Assembly (NCBI GenBank): GCA_017979445.1
Contig: CM030714.1
Span: 12,058,317 to 12,122,316, forward strand
Source of the DNA: Akebia trifoliata
Lineage: Eukaryota > Streptophyta > Magnoliopsida > Ranunculales > Lardizabalaceae
Reading direction: 5' to 3'
DNA: 64,000 nucleotides
This document shows positions 35,576 through 60,430 of the stretch, one piece after another. Below the pieces are notes generated by a model. It made no database searches, had not been told where the DNA came from, and saw only the letters and a program-made list of their open reading frames with translations. Made by a program: the position numbers and the translations under genes. The stretch's first letter is position 1. Each line of letters begins with the position of its first letter.

Positions 35576-36674
35576 TTCTTTCTCTTTATATGCATTTTCT
35601 ATAGGGGTTAAGGGGGTAAAAGATGAAAAATAAAAAATTGGTCAAAGTGTTTGTCCTAATTGAATTTGTCTCCTAAAAAAAGTGGGTCCTACAGTTTTGT
35701 TCTATTAAAATTAGAAGGAGAAAAGAGGAAAAATAAAAGAATGTGGTGTACGTAAACGACACATTTGTCATACCACAAAAATGTGGATGAAGGGACATTT
35801 ATTGTCACTGTAGCAATTCATATGTATTTTACTATAGAGAGGGAGAGGTTTTGAGTGTTATTCAATTTAGCTATGAATTGATTTTGAGATCAAAACTATC
35901 CAAAATTAATTTTGATACTGAAATAAGTAATTTCAAAATAAAAGGTACCAACTTGCTAAGTTCAGTAAAATTTACAAGTGTTGATCAACCTAGATCAAAA
36001 TCTGCCTTCACTTACTAATAATTAATCACTAATCCGCTTGGTTATATAAAAAAAATAATACTGAAATTAAGATAATTGATCATTTAATTTTAGTAGGGCG
36101 TTAGATAAAATCGACCTTTAGCTATTGATTACTGATGTAACATGATTGTTTATAAAAAAAATTGAAACTAAAGTAATTGATTTGATTTTAGTTGAGTATT
36201 AGTTAAAGAGTTTATCACTGACAACCATAATTTGGATTAATTGGGTTTCAATTGATAAAGTTTATTAAAAGACCCAAATTTGATGTTGGATGCCAAGTCA
36301 AAACTTAAATCAGTATAAAATTGACTATTTTAGAAATACCCATGTTAAATTGGAGATATTAGATTTATCCTCTTGCAAAATGCAAAATTAGGTTTACAAC
36401 CCTTCACCATAAGCCAACATTGAGTTTCCTTGATGACTTAGTGGTTAAATTTTGTTTTTTTTTTTTTCTTCTTTTTTCAAAATTCTCTTTAAATATTTAA
36501 ATTACTAAATCAAAATTTGATAATATTATAACAAAATTTCATTGTTAAATCATCAAGAAAAAATAACATTGACTACTAATCAAAAAGGGTAAACCTAATC
36601 ATGCTTTTTGCAAGGCGGTAAATCTAATATCAATAATTTAACAAGGGTTGTTTATGAAATACCTCTAAAAATAA
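35576..36674. other. intergenic, nothing recognised
   Basis: AT-rich, with short words repeated (AAATTAGGTTTACAACC, CTTGCAAAATGCA) but no definable element or gene. Confidence 0.35.
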
Positions 36675-37584
36675 GGGCATGCTATTTACACCTATTTTTT
36701 TGCTTGCTACACTCACTTATTGCTTTAACCCATTGTACTTGTGAGTGTATGTGGTAAAAAATTCTCTGCTAGTTTCACCCATCGATTTATTTTAAGACAA
36801 ACAGTAATCCATCGAACCTTTCAATAATTTTTGATAAATACATATTAAAAATTTTCAAAAAGGTTCGATAATAATAAATAAAAAAAATTAAATGCTTTTA
36901 ATATAAGATCTCGTATAAGGAATTGTTCGATATGTAATTACTTATCTAAGAACGATAAATTCGATAGAAACGTATTGACAAATATGTTATTATACAGTAA
37001 GAACATGCCAAACAGTTCTTTGCATGGGGATCCCATGTGAGAAAATGCATTTGATATGTACTTATCGAAATAGTGCTGATGAGTTCGGTACTACCTTACC
37101 AAACATATTATAAATTTTGAAAAATAATAATTAATACAAATGATAAAGAAAACATCTATTTTTAACATGGTTCATTAAAAATAATTCAATAGACAAAAGA
37201 TGATGAAAATAAATGATAAAAACTCACTTCCATATATCAAAATGATGAATTATACCAAATAATGGTAAAAAAAAAAAAAATCAGATTTTAATCAATAATA
37301 TCCCCATAAATTTATCAAAATACGATCTTTTGATGAATTTCTAAAGAAAAATTGGTTCGTTATGTGGATTCGACTGAAGTTTGATAGAATTTTTCAATAT
37401 GGATGTTTTCGATAGGGTTTGCTATGCTTCGAATTAGTAGGAAGTAAAAGTTATATTTATTCAATGAGTGTATGCCGTAAAACATAACAAAATTTAAAAT
37501 GGTATTTACGTACTTATATATTATTGACATTTAACATTTAAACGGGTGTGATAAGCAAAAAAATGGGTGTCGATAGCCTACACC
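36675..37584. mobile_element. candidate TIR element related to the 1876-19058 outer element
   Basis: The left end is GGCATGCTATTTACACCTAT followed by TTTTTTGCTTGCTACACTCA. The reverse complement of the right end is GGTGTAGGCTATCGACACCC followed by ATTTTTTTGCTTATCACACC. Inside are TCGATA/GGTAC words like those beside Y2. It is about 910 bp and non-coding. No TSD was recognised. Confidence 0.45.
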
Positions 37585-37631
37585 ATAAAACTATCCTCAA
37601 ATTAAAGAAAAAAAATACAATTATTAGAAAG

Positions 37632-37754
37632 AAAGCTTCTATTGCCACATCAACTTGTACTAATGGCCCTTAAGATTTGTGTTAATTCTTCGAAAATTTA
37701 CATATTCATTGAGGTGGTGTTAGCAAATTTTGGTGTGGCAATAGAATCTCTCTC
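37632..37754. mobile_element. ~120-bp TIR MITE, copy 4 of 4
   Basis: The left arm is CTATTGCCACATCAACTTGT. The right arm, reversed, is CTATTGCCACACCAAAATTT. It lies about 500 bp upstream of the presumed GOGAT transcription start. Confidence 0.65.
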
Positions 37755-37859
37755 ATAGAAAATACCTGGGAGACACATATGACATTTTGGCCTTTTATCC
37801 GATAATACAAGAAACAAGGTATGATACGAGGGTGTTTAAGTCATTAAGAGAAAAGGTCA

Positions 37860-38280
37860 AGGGTAGTAACTAAATTTCAACCAGTCTTTAGCTTATTGGG
37901 ACGAGCCGCGGAGGCTAGGAACCGAGCCTTGAGGCGGCTAAGAAGAAGTGGTAGTCCCCAGGTAGGTGGGACCTACACTTAGCGGTTGTCGCGTGCCGCA
38001 TAGGCAAAATCCACGTGTCATTGACAAGGAAACTATCAGCTGTAACGTCATGAGAGAAAGTGATGTGGGACCCACTGCCTTCGTGGGAGAGGAAGTGTTC
38101 GAGGACTTTGGAGTATGGGGGTAGATGAGATGGTGGCCCCCACAAAATTCACCTAACTTTAACCTCTAATCTTCGCGATACACATATAAGAATCTTTAGG
38201 AAATTTAATTGGTCTAAAAAGTGGAAGTACAGTCAACTCGAGCTGATGGAAAACACTGTCAAATAAATAAATAAATAGCG
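37860..38280 (+). promoter_or_regulatory. presumed promoter region of NADH-GOGAT
   Basis: This block is more GC-rich than the surrounding DNA. It carries a G-box/ABRE-type CACGTGTC (core CACGTG at 38012-38017) and a TGACGT element on the minus strand (38045-38050). A TATA-like CATATAAGAA lies near 38182. The transcript probably begins shortly before the GA-rich leader at about 38300. The 76-codon open frame on the other strand (37915-38145) is not conserved and is taken as chance. Roles are inferred from motif and position. Confidence 0.4.
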
Positions 38281-38882
38281 ACTTCTGCGTTGGTTTTAGA
38301 GAGAAAGAGAGACAGAGGTCATTGTTTGGGTGAGGAGTCCTATCGTTCTTGCTCGATTTCTCTGTGATTGCGATTCAGTTTTTTTTTCTTCTAATCTCCA
38401 GGTCTTACAGATCTGCAACTTAAACCAGATAGATCTGCGAAGAATTTGCGCAAAACGTTCTTCTGTCGATCTATCTAATTCATTTCGATTTTCATTATCT
38501 TTGTTGGTTTCTTGTGTTTGGATAGCTTTGACGAATATTCCGAAGCAGGAAAAACCAAATCTTGGGTTGAGAATCGCTTCAGAACTCAATAAAGATCTTC
38601 ATTTCTTCGAGTTTTGCATATAAAGGTATCATTTTGAGGTGAAAACTCAAAGAAAACGGTGAAATCTGGCGGATCACTTGGTTTTTTTTTGCTGTTTTCT
38701 TCCGTTTCTTCTGTAAAACCTGAACTTTTCTGTGATAAGTCAGTGTTCTTTTTCTTGTTTGCAGATCTTGTTGGGTGTTGAATTCTTTGAGACCTACCAA
38801 TTGATCTTTCTTGATTGAAAACGTGTTATTGAGACGCTGATTAAAAAATCTTTGAAAAATCATCCAATTTTCATTTTCAGTG
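38281..38882 (+). other. 5' leader of NADH-GOGAT, probably with an intron
   Basis: A T-rich tract ending in TTTTCATTTTCAG at 38880, two bases before the start codon, is a strong 3' splice acceptor, so the leader is probably interrupted by at least one intron. Candidate donors (for example AAAG|GTATCA at about 38626) exist but cannot be chosen without transcripts. Antisense open frames in this stretch (38296-38589, 38579-38863) are not genes. Confidence 0.5.
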
Positions 38883-51866
<12,984 letters not shown>

Positions 51867-52190
51867 GAAACCTTAAGATTTTTCCTTTTTAGTTTTGACA
51901 ATAAATGTTGGTGGATTCAACCATAATAATACCGTAAGAGATGGCCCGACCTCATCCCAACAACAGGGACTCAAAGCAACAACAGTTGTGGACATGAGAA
52001 CTGGGGATAGATGCAACAATTGGTTTTGTGGTGTTAGTTTCCCTAGCCTTTAATCTATAGTTTCTATTCCAATTCTTTGTAGAAAATTCTGTGTTTGTTT
52101 AGAAGGATTCTTGCAACTTTCATTCTGCTTAAAAGTGATGTATAAAGGTGGTTTGTTTTGGATCTGAGGTTTGCTTTTGTATTTATATGA
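51867..52190 (+). other. 3' untranslated region of GLT1
   Basis: The stop TAG at 51864-51866 is followed by T-rich sequence with an AATAAA at about 51900. Further A- and T-rich signals run up to about 52190 (TTTGTATTTATATGAATG). The exact polyadenylation site is not determinable. Confidence 0.5.
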
Positions 52191-52717
52191 ATGATTCTTA
52201 TTTGTTAAGCAAAGTGAACAGAAGCAGAAGCAATTCTTGTGTTTTCAGATACATAGGTTTTCTGGGAAAAGTTTTGAAGACTTGATTGGTCCACTGGAAT
52301 AGGAAAAAGGTCGTAACATTAGTAGTCTTAGGGGTAAGGGTTTAACCATGGTATTAGGAATAATTGGGGAAGAATGATGAAAAATATTCTTACCCTCTCG
52401 AAATTAACTATAATCAGTCTAAATTCAAAATCTGCCAACTTCTTTGACCACGTCTCCCAAGCATTCTCCCAGTCAGCCCCTACTTGCCACATCAACCCCT
52501 TTAATACCTAAGGATGTATGATTCCCCACCCCTTGAAAAGCAACCTTGTCCTCAAGGTTGAAAGAAGGAAATTGCAACTAGAATTGTAGACAATCTATCC
52601 ACAAAGCATCTTCAAGTGGAAGCCAATCCCTTTGTATTAAGATCACTTCTTGTATCCTTCTCCACTGGCGAGTCCATGGATGGTCAAGAATAACCTTTGG
52701 CAAAGGATTGATGACCC

Positions 52718-52986
52718 TGAGAAGAACTCTCTGTTGCTTCTCTAGTGAACACAAAAGAAGTCAGGAGAATAATTCTTCTTGTTATTCAATTAAATTGCTG
52801 AACTGGTTATATATAGCCTTACAAAAATAACAGTATAGAGAAAAATCTGCAGCCCACATTTTACATGCCTAGTGACTAGGAAACAAACAACTTCTCCATA
52901 AAAATAAGGATTATTCAAACCACTAAGCAACTAACAGAAACAGATCCTAAAGACTCGATTAACACTAACAACTAATAGTTTCAACA
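52718..52986 (-). repeat. 3' LTR of Copia-2, with polypurine tract at 52987-52998
   Basis: Read on the minus strand it starts TGTTGAAACTATTAG and ends GTTCTTCTCA. The tract TTTAAGGGAGGA immediately precedes it. Confidence 0.88.
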
Positions 52987-52999
52987 TCCTCCCTTAAAC

Positions 53000-55900
53000 T
53001 GAATACCAATTTTATTCAGTTTATACTTGGATCTGTGCAGACCCCCAATAAACCTCTCAGCTTCACGAACCTCTCAAGCTTCAATAGCTTGGTCATTATG
53101 TCTGCAACCTATTCTTGAGTGTGACAATGGACCAACTTTACAATTCCATCTTTTGTAAGCTCATGAAGAAAATGAAACCTGACATCTATATGCTTGCTTG
53201 GACCATGTAATACAGGATTTTTCAAAAGCTTAATAGCTGAGCTGCTGTCACAAAAGAATGTTGTACTATCATTTTGAACATGATTAAAACCTTCAAAATC
53301 CTCCTTACCCAAACTGCTTGACAAGCACATGAAACTGCTGCAACAAACTCAGCTTCAGTGGTAGACAAAGTGACTATTGGTTGTTTCTTTCATGACCAAG
53401 AAACAACTCCTGAACTCAACAGAAAAACATAAGTACTCCTTCTGTCATCTAAATCTCCAGCGTAGTTACTATCTGTATAGACAACCAGCTTCTCATCTTC
53501 TCTATTTCTATAAAGTATCCCAAAATCAGAAGTCCCTTTTAGATATCTCAACACTCTCTTGGCTGCCTGAAGATGAAGCTCTGTGGGATGATCCGAAGAC
53601 TCACCACAAACATAATGTCGGGCCAAGTAGTAGTCATATACATTAGACTGCCAACTACTTGCTTGTATCGACTACTATCCACCCTTACTCCATTCTCATC
53701 TCTCATAAGTCTGCAACCTGGAACAATTGGATTATGGACTGAATTACATTTATCCATATCAAACCTTTTCAGCACCTCCTGTGTATACTTCCTTTGATAG
53801 ATAAAAATACCCTCCGGTCTTTGCATTACTTCTATACCAAGGAAATATCTCATTTTTCCAAGGTCTGTCATGTTGAACTCATGCATCATAGAATTTTTAA
53901 ATTAAACAATCAAATGCTTATCATTGCCCGTAAAAATCAAGTCATCAACATAGAGACAGACAATTAGAATTTTACCTCCTTCTCCCGTTTTGATGAACAA
54001 AGTATAATCATAAGGACACCTCTCGAAATCTTCCTTAGCAAAATATGACTCTATCCGACTATACCAAGCTCGTGGAACTTGTTTTAGTTCGTATAAAGCC
54101 TTATTTAACTTGTACACTTTTTGTTCATTACCTTTCTTTTCATAACCAAGAGGTTGCTTGACGAAAACCTCTTTACTAAGTTTTTCATGAAGAAAGGTTA
54201 ACTTGACATCTAGTTGAAAAATTGTCCACCTTTTCTGAGCTGCAAGAGAAATTATCAATCAAATTGTCTCCAATCGTGCTACAGGTGCAAAAACCTTAGT
54301 GTAGTCAACACCATGTTTTTTAGTGTAACCTTTTGTGACTAAACAGACTTTGTACTTCTCCACCTCACCATTTTCATTGAGTTTCGTCTTATACACCCAT
54401 TTCACACCAACCTTCTTTGCCCCAATAGGAAAATTCGTCAATTCCCAAGTATCAATTTTCTCTATAGCTTCAATCTCCACATTCATCGCTAATCTCCACT
54501 TTTCATCTTTTAGTGCCTCTTCAAATAAAATTGGATCATTTGCTGCAAACATGGCTAAATATGCCATGTTTTCTCCCTCAGATAAATCTTCTCCACTTAC
54601 ATAATCCCTCATCCAACTTGGTTGCCTTCTTGACCTTTGTTCAAGAGATTTAAGGGAAGGATCTTCACCTGAGCTAGATGAATTGCCTTCATTTGACCAT
54701 CAATTTCAGTTTCCTCAGTATGCTCATCAGTTTCAGCTTCACCTCCATTTCCAACAGCTGCATCTGGTTCTTTGTCGCCCCAATTCAAGTCAATCAAAAT
54801 ACCTTCCTCATGACTTTTATCCCAATCCCAGCTCTTGTCTTCTTAAAACACCACATCTATACTTATTATAATCTTCTGAGACATGGGATCATACAACCTG
54901 TATGCCTTTGACTCCTCACTTACTCCAAGTAAAACACATCTTATACTTTTGTCATCGAGCTTTGTCCTTTTGCAATCAGGAATATGAACATGAGATACAC
55001 ACCCAAACACCCTGAAGTGATCCACTGATGGTTTGAATCCGCTCCAAGCTTCTTCTGGAGTTTTGTTCTTCACTTCAAGAGTTGGACTCCTGTTGAGAAC
55101 ATGAACTGTCCAATTCACATCTTCAGGCCAGAATGCTTTGGGAATCTTCTTTCCTGAAAGCATACTTCGAACCATATTCATGATAGTTTGATTCTTCCTC
55201 TCCACAACCCCATTTTGTTGAGGGGTGTATGCAGCTGTCAGTTGTCTTCGAATAACATTCTCACTGCAAAAATTAGTGAATTCAAGTGACGTGAACTCAC
55301 CTCCACGATTAGTACGAAGACATTTTATACTCAAATCAGTCTCTTTTTCAACATGATTCTTATATTTCTTGAAGGTAATAAATGTTTCTAACTTCTCAAC
55401 CAAGAAATAAACCCAAACTTTTCGACTACAGTCATCAATAAAATTAATCATGTACCTTTTATCGCTGTTGGACATAGGGCTGATTGGTCTACATATATCG
55501 GCATGCACCGGTTCAAGAATTTGAGAAGCTCTCCAAGTGCCTTCCCTAGGAAATGGGTATCTCCGTTGCTTCCCCACCAAGCAATCTTTACATACCTTCG
55601 ACGAGATTTCAAGACAAGGTAGTCCTTTCACCATTCCCTTTTGTTGAAGAATTTTCAGACCACTGAAGCTTAGATGACCATATCTGCAGTGCCAAAGTTG
55701 AGTTGGATCTTCTACGAAAGAATTGAAATAACCTTCCTCCTTCAGTTGTGTTTGAGCAAACATCTTGAATGTTCGATTCGAGGACATTGTAATCTCCATA
55801 ATTAGTCCTCTCTCAAGATGATAAACTTTGCATGTTCCGTGTTGTATGAGAATTGTAAGTCCCTTCTCAGCTAGCTGACCAATGCTTATCAAGCTATTAT

Positions 55901-56971
55901 TTAATCTTGGAACATAGAATACGCCAGTAATAATCTGTACAAAACCATTCACCAACATTCACACATTGCCTTTACCCATCACATCCATGCTTGAATTATC
56001 TCCCAATTTCACCTTCTCCCTGAATTTTTTTTCAAAATCTGAGAAAAACTCCCTCTTGTCATACATGTGATTGTTGCATCTAGAATCGAGGAACCACAAT
56101 TTTTCTTTATTGGCTTCTTTATCATCCACGTACGCCATCAACAACATTTCTTCACCACCTTCCACAAAACTTGCTCTTGCTTCTGTCTCCTTCTTTGGAC
56201 ATTCATATTGAAAGTGTCCAAGGTTATGATAGTTATAGCATTCAACAATGGATTTGCCAAAGCTCCGTCTGCCTCTTCCTCTTCCTTGTCCTCAAATTCT
56301 ACCACGACCTCGTCTTCTTTCTGCTGAAGACTCTCCAAGAGTAACCTTTAATGCTTGCTCTTCCACAACATGAGCTTTCATACGCTACTCATGTACTAGA
56401 AGACTACTTTGTAATTCATCAATGTAAAAAGCATTCAAATCATTTGACTCCTCAATAGAACACACCACGTAATCAAACTTGGGTGTCAAGGACCTCAAAA
56501 TCTTCTCGATGACTGCTACATCGTCCATCTTTCCCTTATTGGCTCTCAGCTTGTTGACCACAACAAGAGTACGAGCAAAGTACTCGTTCACAGACTCTCC
56601 CATCTTCATGTTCATCATCTCAAACTCCTTTTGGAGAGCTTGTTGTTGCGCTCGTTATACTCGTGCTGTCCCCTGAAACTTCTGCTTCAAGGAATCTCAA
56701 ATGTTTTTGGCTGTATCCTTGTTCAAAATGGTTTCCAAGATTGACCGATCTATGGCTTGAAAGAGATAATTCTTTGCCTTCATATCCTTCAGCCTTGCAT
56801 CTTCTATGCTTCAGTGAGTTGAACTCCTGCTGCTGTTGCAGGAATCCCATTTTCAACTACACTCCAATATTCTTTTGATCGCATGAAATTCTCCATGAGC
56901 ATAAACCAGTAATCATAATGCTCATCGAATTTCAGGATCGCTGGTTGCACAAATCCACTCTCAGTTGCCAT
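53000..56971 (-). pseudogene. Copia-2 gag-pol polyprotein, disrupted by stops
   Basis: The GAG start MATESGFVQP is at 56971. Then follow GAG body (MKMGESVNEYFARTLVVVNK), CCHC knuckle (CYNYHNLGHFQYEC), a protease relic with LDSRCNNHM in place of DSG/DTG, integrase (HCRYGHLS; D-D-E with AAYTPQQNGVVERKN), RT (LDVKLTFLHEKL, ALYELKQVPRAWY, catalytic LYVDDLIF) and RNase H (FFCDSSSAIKL, KHIDVRFHFLHE). The frames 57085-53109 are broken by stops (for example at about 56383, 55956 and 54256) and at least one stop in GAG. Several stops replace Arg or Gln codons, consistent with C-to-T change. The element cannot encode a working polyprotein. Confidence 0.9.
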
Positions 56972-57036
56972 ATTCTCGTTGCTAAATACCTTAGAAGATT
57001 GCTGCTTTTTAATTTCAATCAGGTCCCTGTGATGGT

Positions 57037-57048
57037 GCTCTGATACCA
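57037..57048 (-). other. primer-binding site of Copia-2
   Basis: TGGTATCAGAGC on the minus strand, a perfect match to the tRNA-iMet complement, two bases inside the 5' LTR. Confidence 0.85.
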
Positions 57049-57050
57049 CT

Positions 57051-57319
57051 TGATAAGAACTCTCTGTTGCTTCTCTAGTGAACACAAAAGAAGTCAGGAG
57101 AATAGTTCTTCTTGTTATTCAAGTAAATTGCTAAATTGGCTATATATAGCCTTACAAAAATAACAGAACAGAGAAAAATCTGCAGCCCACATTTTATATG
57201 CCTAGAGACTAGGAAACAAACAACTTCTCCTTAAGAATAGAGATTATTCAAACCACTAAGCAACTAACAGAAACAGATCCTAAAGACTCGATCAACACTA
57301 ACAACTAATAGTTTCAACA
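57051..57319 (-). repeat. 5' LTR of Copia-2
   Basis: 269 bp, about 94% identical to 52718-52986 by eye. A TATATATAG box lies near the middle (about 57140), likely the LTR promoter. Confidence 0.88.
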
Positions 57320-57329
57320 GACCCCTGTA

Positions 57330-58501
57330 TCTGTCACGATTGAAATGGTCAGATTAGTGATGACATCCGATTCAATAAACTTCTTAAGGAGCTACACAAG
57401 GAATACCCGATGCAATCGTGTATTAGGCGGTAAATCCAATTGATAGGCGACGGGTCCAATACGGTTGAGAACCTTGTAAGGTCCAAAAAAGAGGGCGGCC
57501 AATTATTGATTTGATTGTTTAAAAAGGGAAGATTAACGATATGGCTGTAATTTCAGAAAAAGCCTTGTCACCTACTTCAAAAGAACATTCTGTATGTTTT
57601 TGATCGTGGTAGAGCTTCATTTGATTTTTGGCCTTAGGAATATTGTTTTTAGCTTATGAAGAACCTCATTCCAATCTCGTAATTCTCGATCAACCATATC
57701 CACCGCCGTTGAACCAGTTTCATAGGCTGCTAGGATTGGCTGCGGTCGCCCATAAACCGCTTCAAATGGTGTTATACCAATGGAGAAGTGGAATGAGGTG
57801 TTATAGCTCCATTCAGCCCAGGGAACCCATTTAATCCATTGCTTAGGTTGGTCACCGACAAAGCAACTTAGGTAAGTCTCAAGGCAACAGTTCAAGACTT
57901 CTGTTTGCCCATCAATTTGAGGGTGATATGCGGTACTCATCTCCAGTTGAGTACCCTGTAAAGAGAGAAAAGCCTGCCAAAATTGGCTAATAAACACTGG
58001 ATCTCTATCACACACAATGGAACGTGGCATTCCATGAAGTTTAGTGATGTCTTTAACAAATAATTCCACCACAGAATGAACTTTGTAGGGGTGTGCCAAT
58101 GCACAAAAATGTGCATATTTCAAAAGGCGGTCAACCACCACCATGATAGAAGTCTTCCCCTTGGAAATAGGTAGCCCATCAATAAAATCCATGGAAATAT
58201 CTTTCCATATCTTGTCCGCTGCTGGAAGTGGTTGAAGAAGACCCGTAGGAGCCATAGTCTCATATTTGTTACGTTGGCAAACCTCACATTGATTAACGTA
58301 GTCTTGCACATCGGATTTCATTCCCAACCAATAAAAATTCTGTGACAACCATTTGTAAGTTCGCAACACCCTAGAATGCCTTGCCATATGAGACAAATGA
58401 AACTCTTGTAATAAAATTGCTTTAAACCGAGGTTGAGAGGTAGCATGAACCGCCCCTTGTAGTACAATTGCTGCCCTTGGTAGTTGTATCCAGGTAATCA
58501 T
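57330..58501 (-). pseudogene. gypsy integrase domain, partly open
   Basis: This is the longest open piece of the gypsy pol. A zinc-binding HHCC region (HLSHMARHS, then CEVCQRNK) is followed by the catalytic core with D in SMDFIDGLP, D in IVCDRDPVF and E in NCCLETYLS. HPQIDGQTE and the GRPQP end of the core are also present. After 57617 the frame breaks, but the [15 protein letters not shown]-terminal segment is still readable near 57470. The conserved residues are retained. Confidence 0.85.
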
Positions 58502-58565
58502 CTTGCAATTTGCTTACCAACTTGCGAATCTCCTCATTGTTGGTTGCCTCTTCTTGTAATTCGGC

Positions 58566-59127
58566 TCAAATTTCAATTTGTTGGACATAGAGAGTTAGAA
58601 CTTGGGGCTCATCACCTAGCCAAGAGAGAGCATTGACCACCACGTTTTCATGTCCTGCCCGATGCACAATCTCGTAGTCATAGCTGAGTAATTTGGATAT
58701 CCATTTTTGTTGCTTCAATTGATGAGACTTGTAGCTCAAAACCAAAAAAAAAAAAAAATCAGACTGTGGTGATCGGTTGCAATTTTGAATTTTCACCCAA
58801 TTAGATAAGGTTGCTATTTGGTTACCGCTTGAATAATAGCGATCATTTCTTTTTCATATGTCGATAGAGCCAATGTTTTTCCAGATAATGCCTTGCTAAA
58901 AAAAACAATGGGTCGGCCTCCTTGCATAAGAACAGCCCAAAATCTTTTTCTGAGGCGTCACACTCTAGGACAAATGAGATATCAAAGTTGGGAAGTGCTA
59001 ATACCAGTGTAGATGTCATTGCTTCCTTAAGGCAAATAAAAGCACTCTCTGCGTCATCTGACCAATTGAATTGATCCTTGCGTAGCATGGCTGTGAGTGG
59101 GGCAACAATCTTACCATAATCCCACAC
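58566..59127 (-). pseudogene. gypsy RNase H segment, in pieces
   Basis: FNWSDDAESAFICLKEAM and LECDASEKDFG mark the start of RNase H (59127-58843). A second piece (58796-58566) has QKWISKLLSYDYEIVHRAGH and ENVVVNALSW, the end of RNase H, where NVVADALSR is usual. A run of T and frameshifts separate them. Confidence 0.75.
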
Positions 59128-59309
59128 AAAACGACAGTAATACCAGTCAACCCAAGAAAACTGTGGAGCCCTTTGATCATGGTCCGTTTAGGTCAATTAA
59201 CCATGTTTGGATCGGTGACAACTCCATTGCGAGAAATAAGGTGGCCCAAGTACTCTACCTCTTTCTGCCCAAAATTACATTTTGAGTGTTTTACAAATAA
59301 TTGATGTGC

Positions 59310-60116
59310 CTAGAGAACTTCAAAGACCATCCGAAGATGGGATGTGTGTGTCTCCCACGATGGGCTATATATTAGAATATTGTCAAAGAAAATCAATACG
59401 AACCAACAGAGAAATGGATGAAATACATCGTCCATGAGACTTTGAAATGTAAAAGGAGTGTTGGTAAGTCTTAATGGCATTACTAGAAACTCGTAATGAC
59501 CATCATGAGTATGAAAATCTGTTTTAGGAACATCCTTAAGTCTGACATGTATCTGATGATATCCTGAACGCAAATCCAACTTTGAGAAATATTGTGCCCC
59601 ATGTAGTTGGTCCAATAACTCATCAATCACCGGGATCGGAAATTTCTCCTTAACCGTGATTGCATTTAGAGCTCGATAATCCACGCAAAATCTCCAAGAT
59701 CCATCTTTCTTGTTCACAAATAGAACCGGTGAAGGATAGGGGCTAATACTTGGTTTAATAATTCCAGATTTAAGCATCTCTTTGACCAAACGTTCGATTT
59801 CATTCATTTGCACGTGCGGATAATGATATGGTCGTACATTTGCTGGGACAACGCCTCGAATAATCTCGATCCGATGGTCCTGTGAACGGGGAGGAGGTAA
59901 TGGATTCCTCAAGAGGGAATAAAATTCATTAACAATACAAGTAATATCATTATGAATGTCAGCTTTTGTACCTCCTTCATTGACAGAGAGTTGCATAAAC
60001 ATACCACTGATTGGGTACTTCAGCCATTTTTCCATGGCATGTACACTCGCCATTTTAGGTGGTTTTATTGCATCTCCGTCTAAGTTATATCTCTGATATT
60101 CAATATTGAAATCCAT
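59310..60116 (-). pseudogene. gypsy reverse transcriptase segment
   Basis: It reads RPYHYPHVQMNEIERLVKEM, VLFVNKKDGSWRFCVDYRAL, FSKLDLRSGYHQIHV and the polymerase motif region, where the catalytic YxDD/FxDD box is FFDN (about 59375-59390). The second catalytic Asp is therefore replaced by Asn, which should abolish activity. Further broken pieces continue into RNase H. Confidence 0.85.
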
Positions 60117-60395
60117 AGTGAGTTTAGAGAAATCCCATACAATTGGACCCCAAGAACAATGTCTAATCCTTGAAGGGGTAAAACATAAGCATTAGTTTGG
60201 AATTTGTAACCTTGAATATCTAAATCTAAGTCCTTGCAACATCCCATGCACTCGATCTTGCTTCCATTGGCGACCAACACATCAAAAGCGTGCGAACGAT
60301 AAATAGTCAATCGCAAGCATCATACAAAGTGTTAGTAAAGTTGTGGGTGATCCCGTTATCTATGAGAACAAAGATTTTTTTTCCATCTGATGTAC
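60080..60395 (-). pseudogene. gypsy aspartic protease remnant
   Basis: FVLIDNGITHNF (about 60370-60335) corresponds to the usual D-S/T-G-S/A-T-H-N-F active site, with Asn in place of Ser/Thr. A stop follows at about 60312-60310, then VLVANGSKIECMGCCKDL and LPLQGLDIVLGVQLYG, which are typical of gypsy proteases. Confidence 0.75.
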
Positions 60396-60430
60396 CCGGT
60401 GACTCGCATTGTTAACGGAAGTTCGGCGAA

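Larger units (their letters stand above)
52718..57319 (-). mobile_element. Ty1/copia LTR retrotransposon (Copia-2), full length, inserted in gypsy pol
   Basis: Two 269-bp LTRs (52718-52986 and 57051-57319) with TG...CA ends are flanked by the duplication GACCC (52713-52717 and 57320-57324). On the minus strand the PBS TGGTATCAGAGC lies just inside the right LTR and a purine tract lies just inside the left LTR. The domain order GAG, PR, INT, RT, RH is copia. By eye the LTRs differ at about 15 of 269 positions, so it is older than Copia-1. Confidence 0.93.
52480..60430 (-). mobile_element. truncated Ty3/gypsy retrotransposon, interrupted by Copia-2
   Basis: Reading right to left on the minus strand: protease remnant (about 60395-60080), RT (60116-59310), RNase H (59127-58566), integrase (58501 to about 57330). 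After the copia insertion comes the pol C-terminus, ending LEDKVAFQGVGN near 52530. The order PR-RT-RH-INT is the gypsy order. No GAG and no LTR was found: the 5' end stops at about 60430 in AT-rich DNA, and the 3' end lies about 300 bp beyond the GLT1 3' UTR. Many stops and frameshifts show it is dead. Confidence 0.85.

Noticed and set aside
37915..38145. 76-codon open frame on the minus strand upstream of GOGAT
   Set aside because: No recognisable motif, and it lies in the presumed promoter; best explained by the local GC rise.
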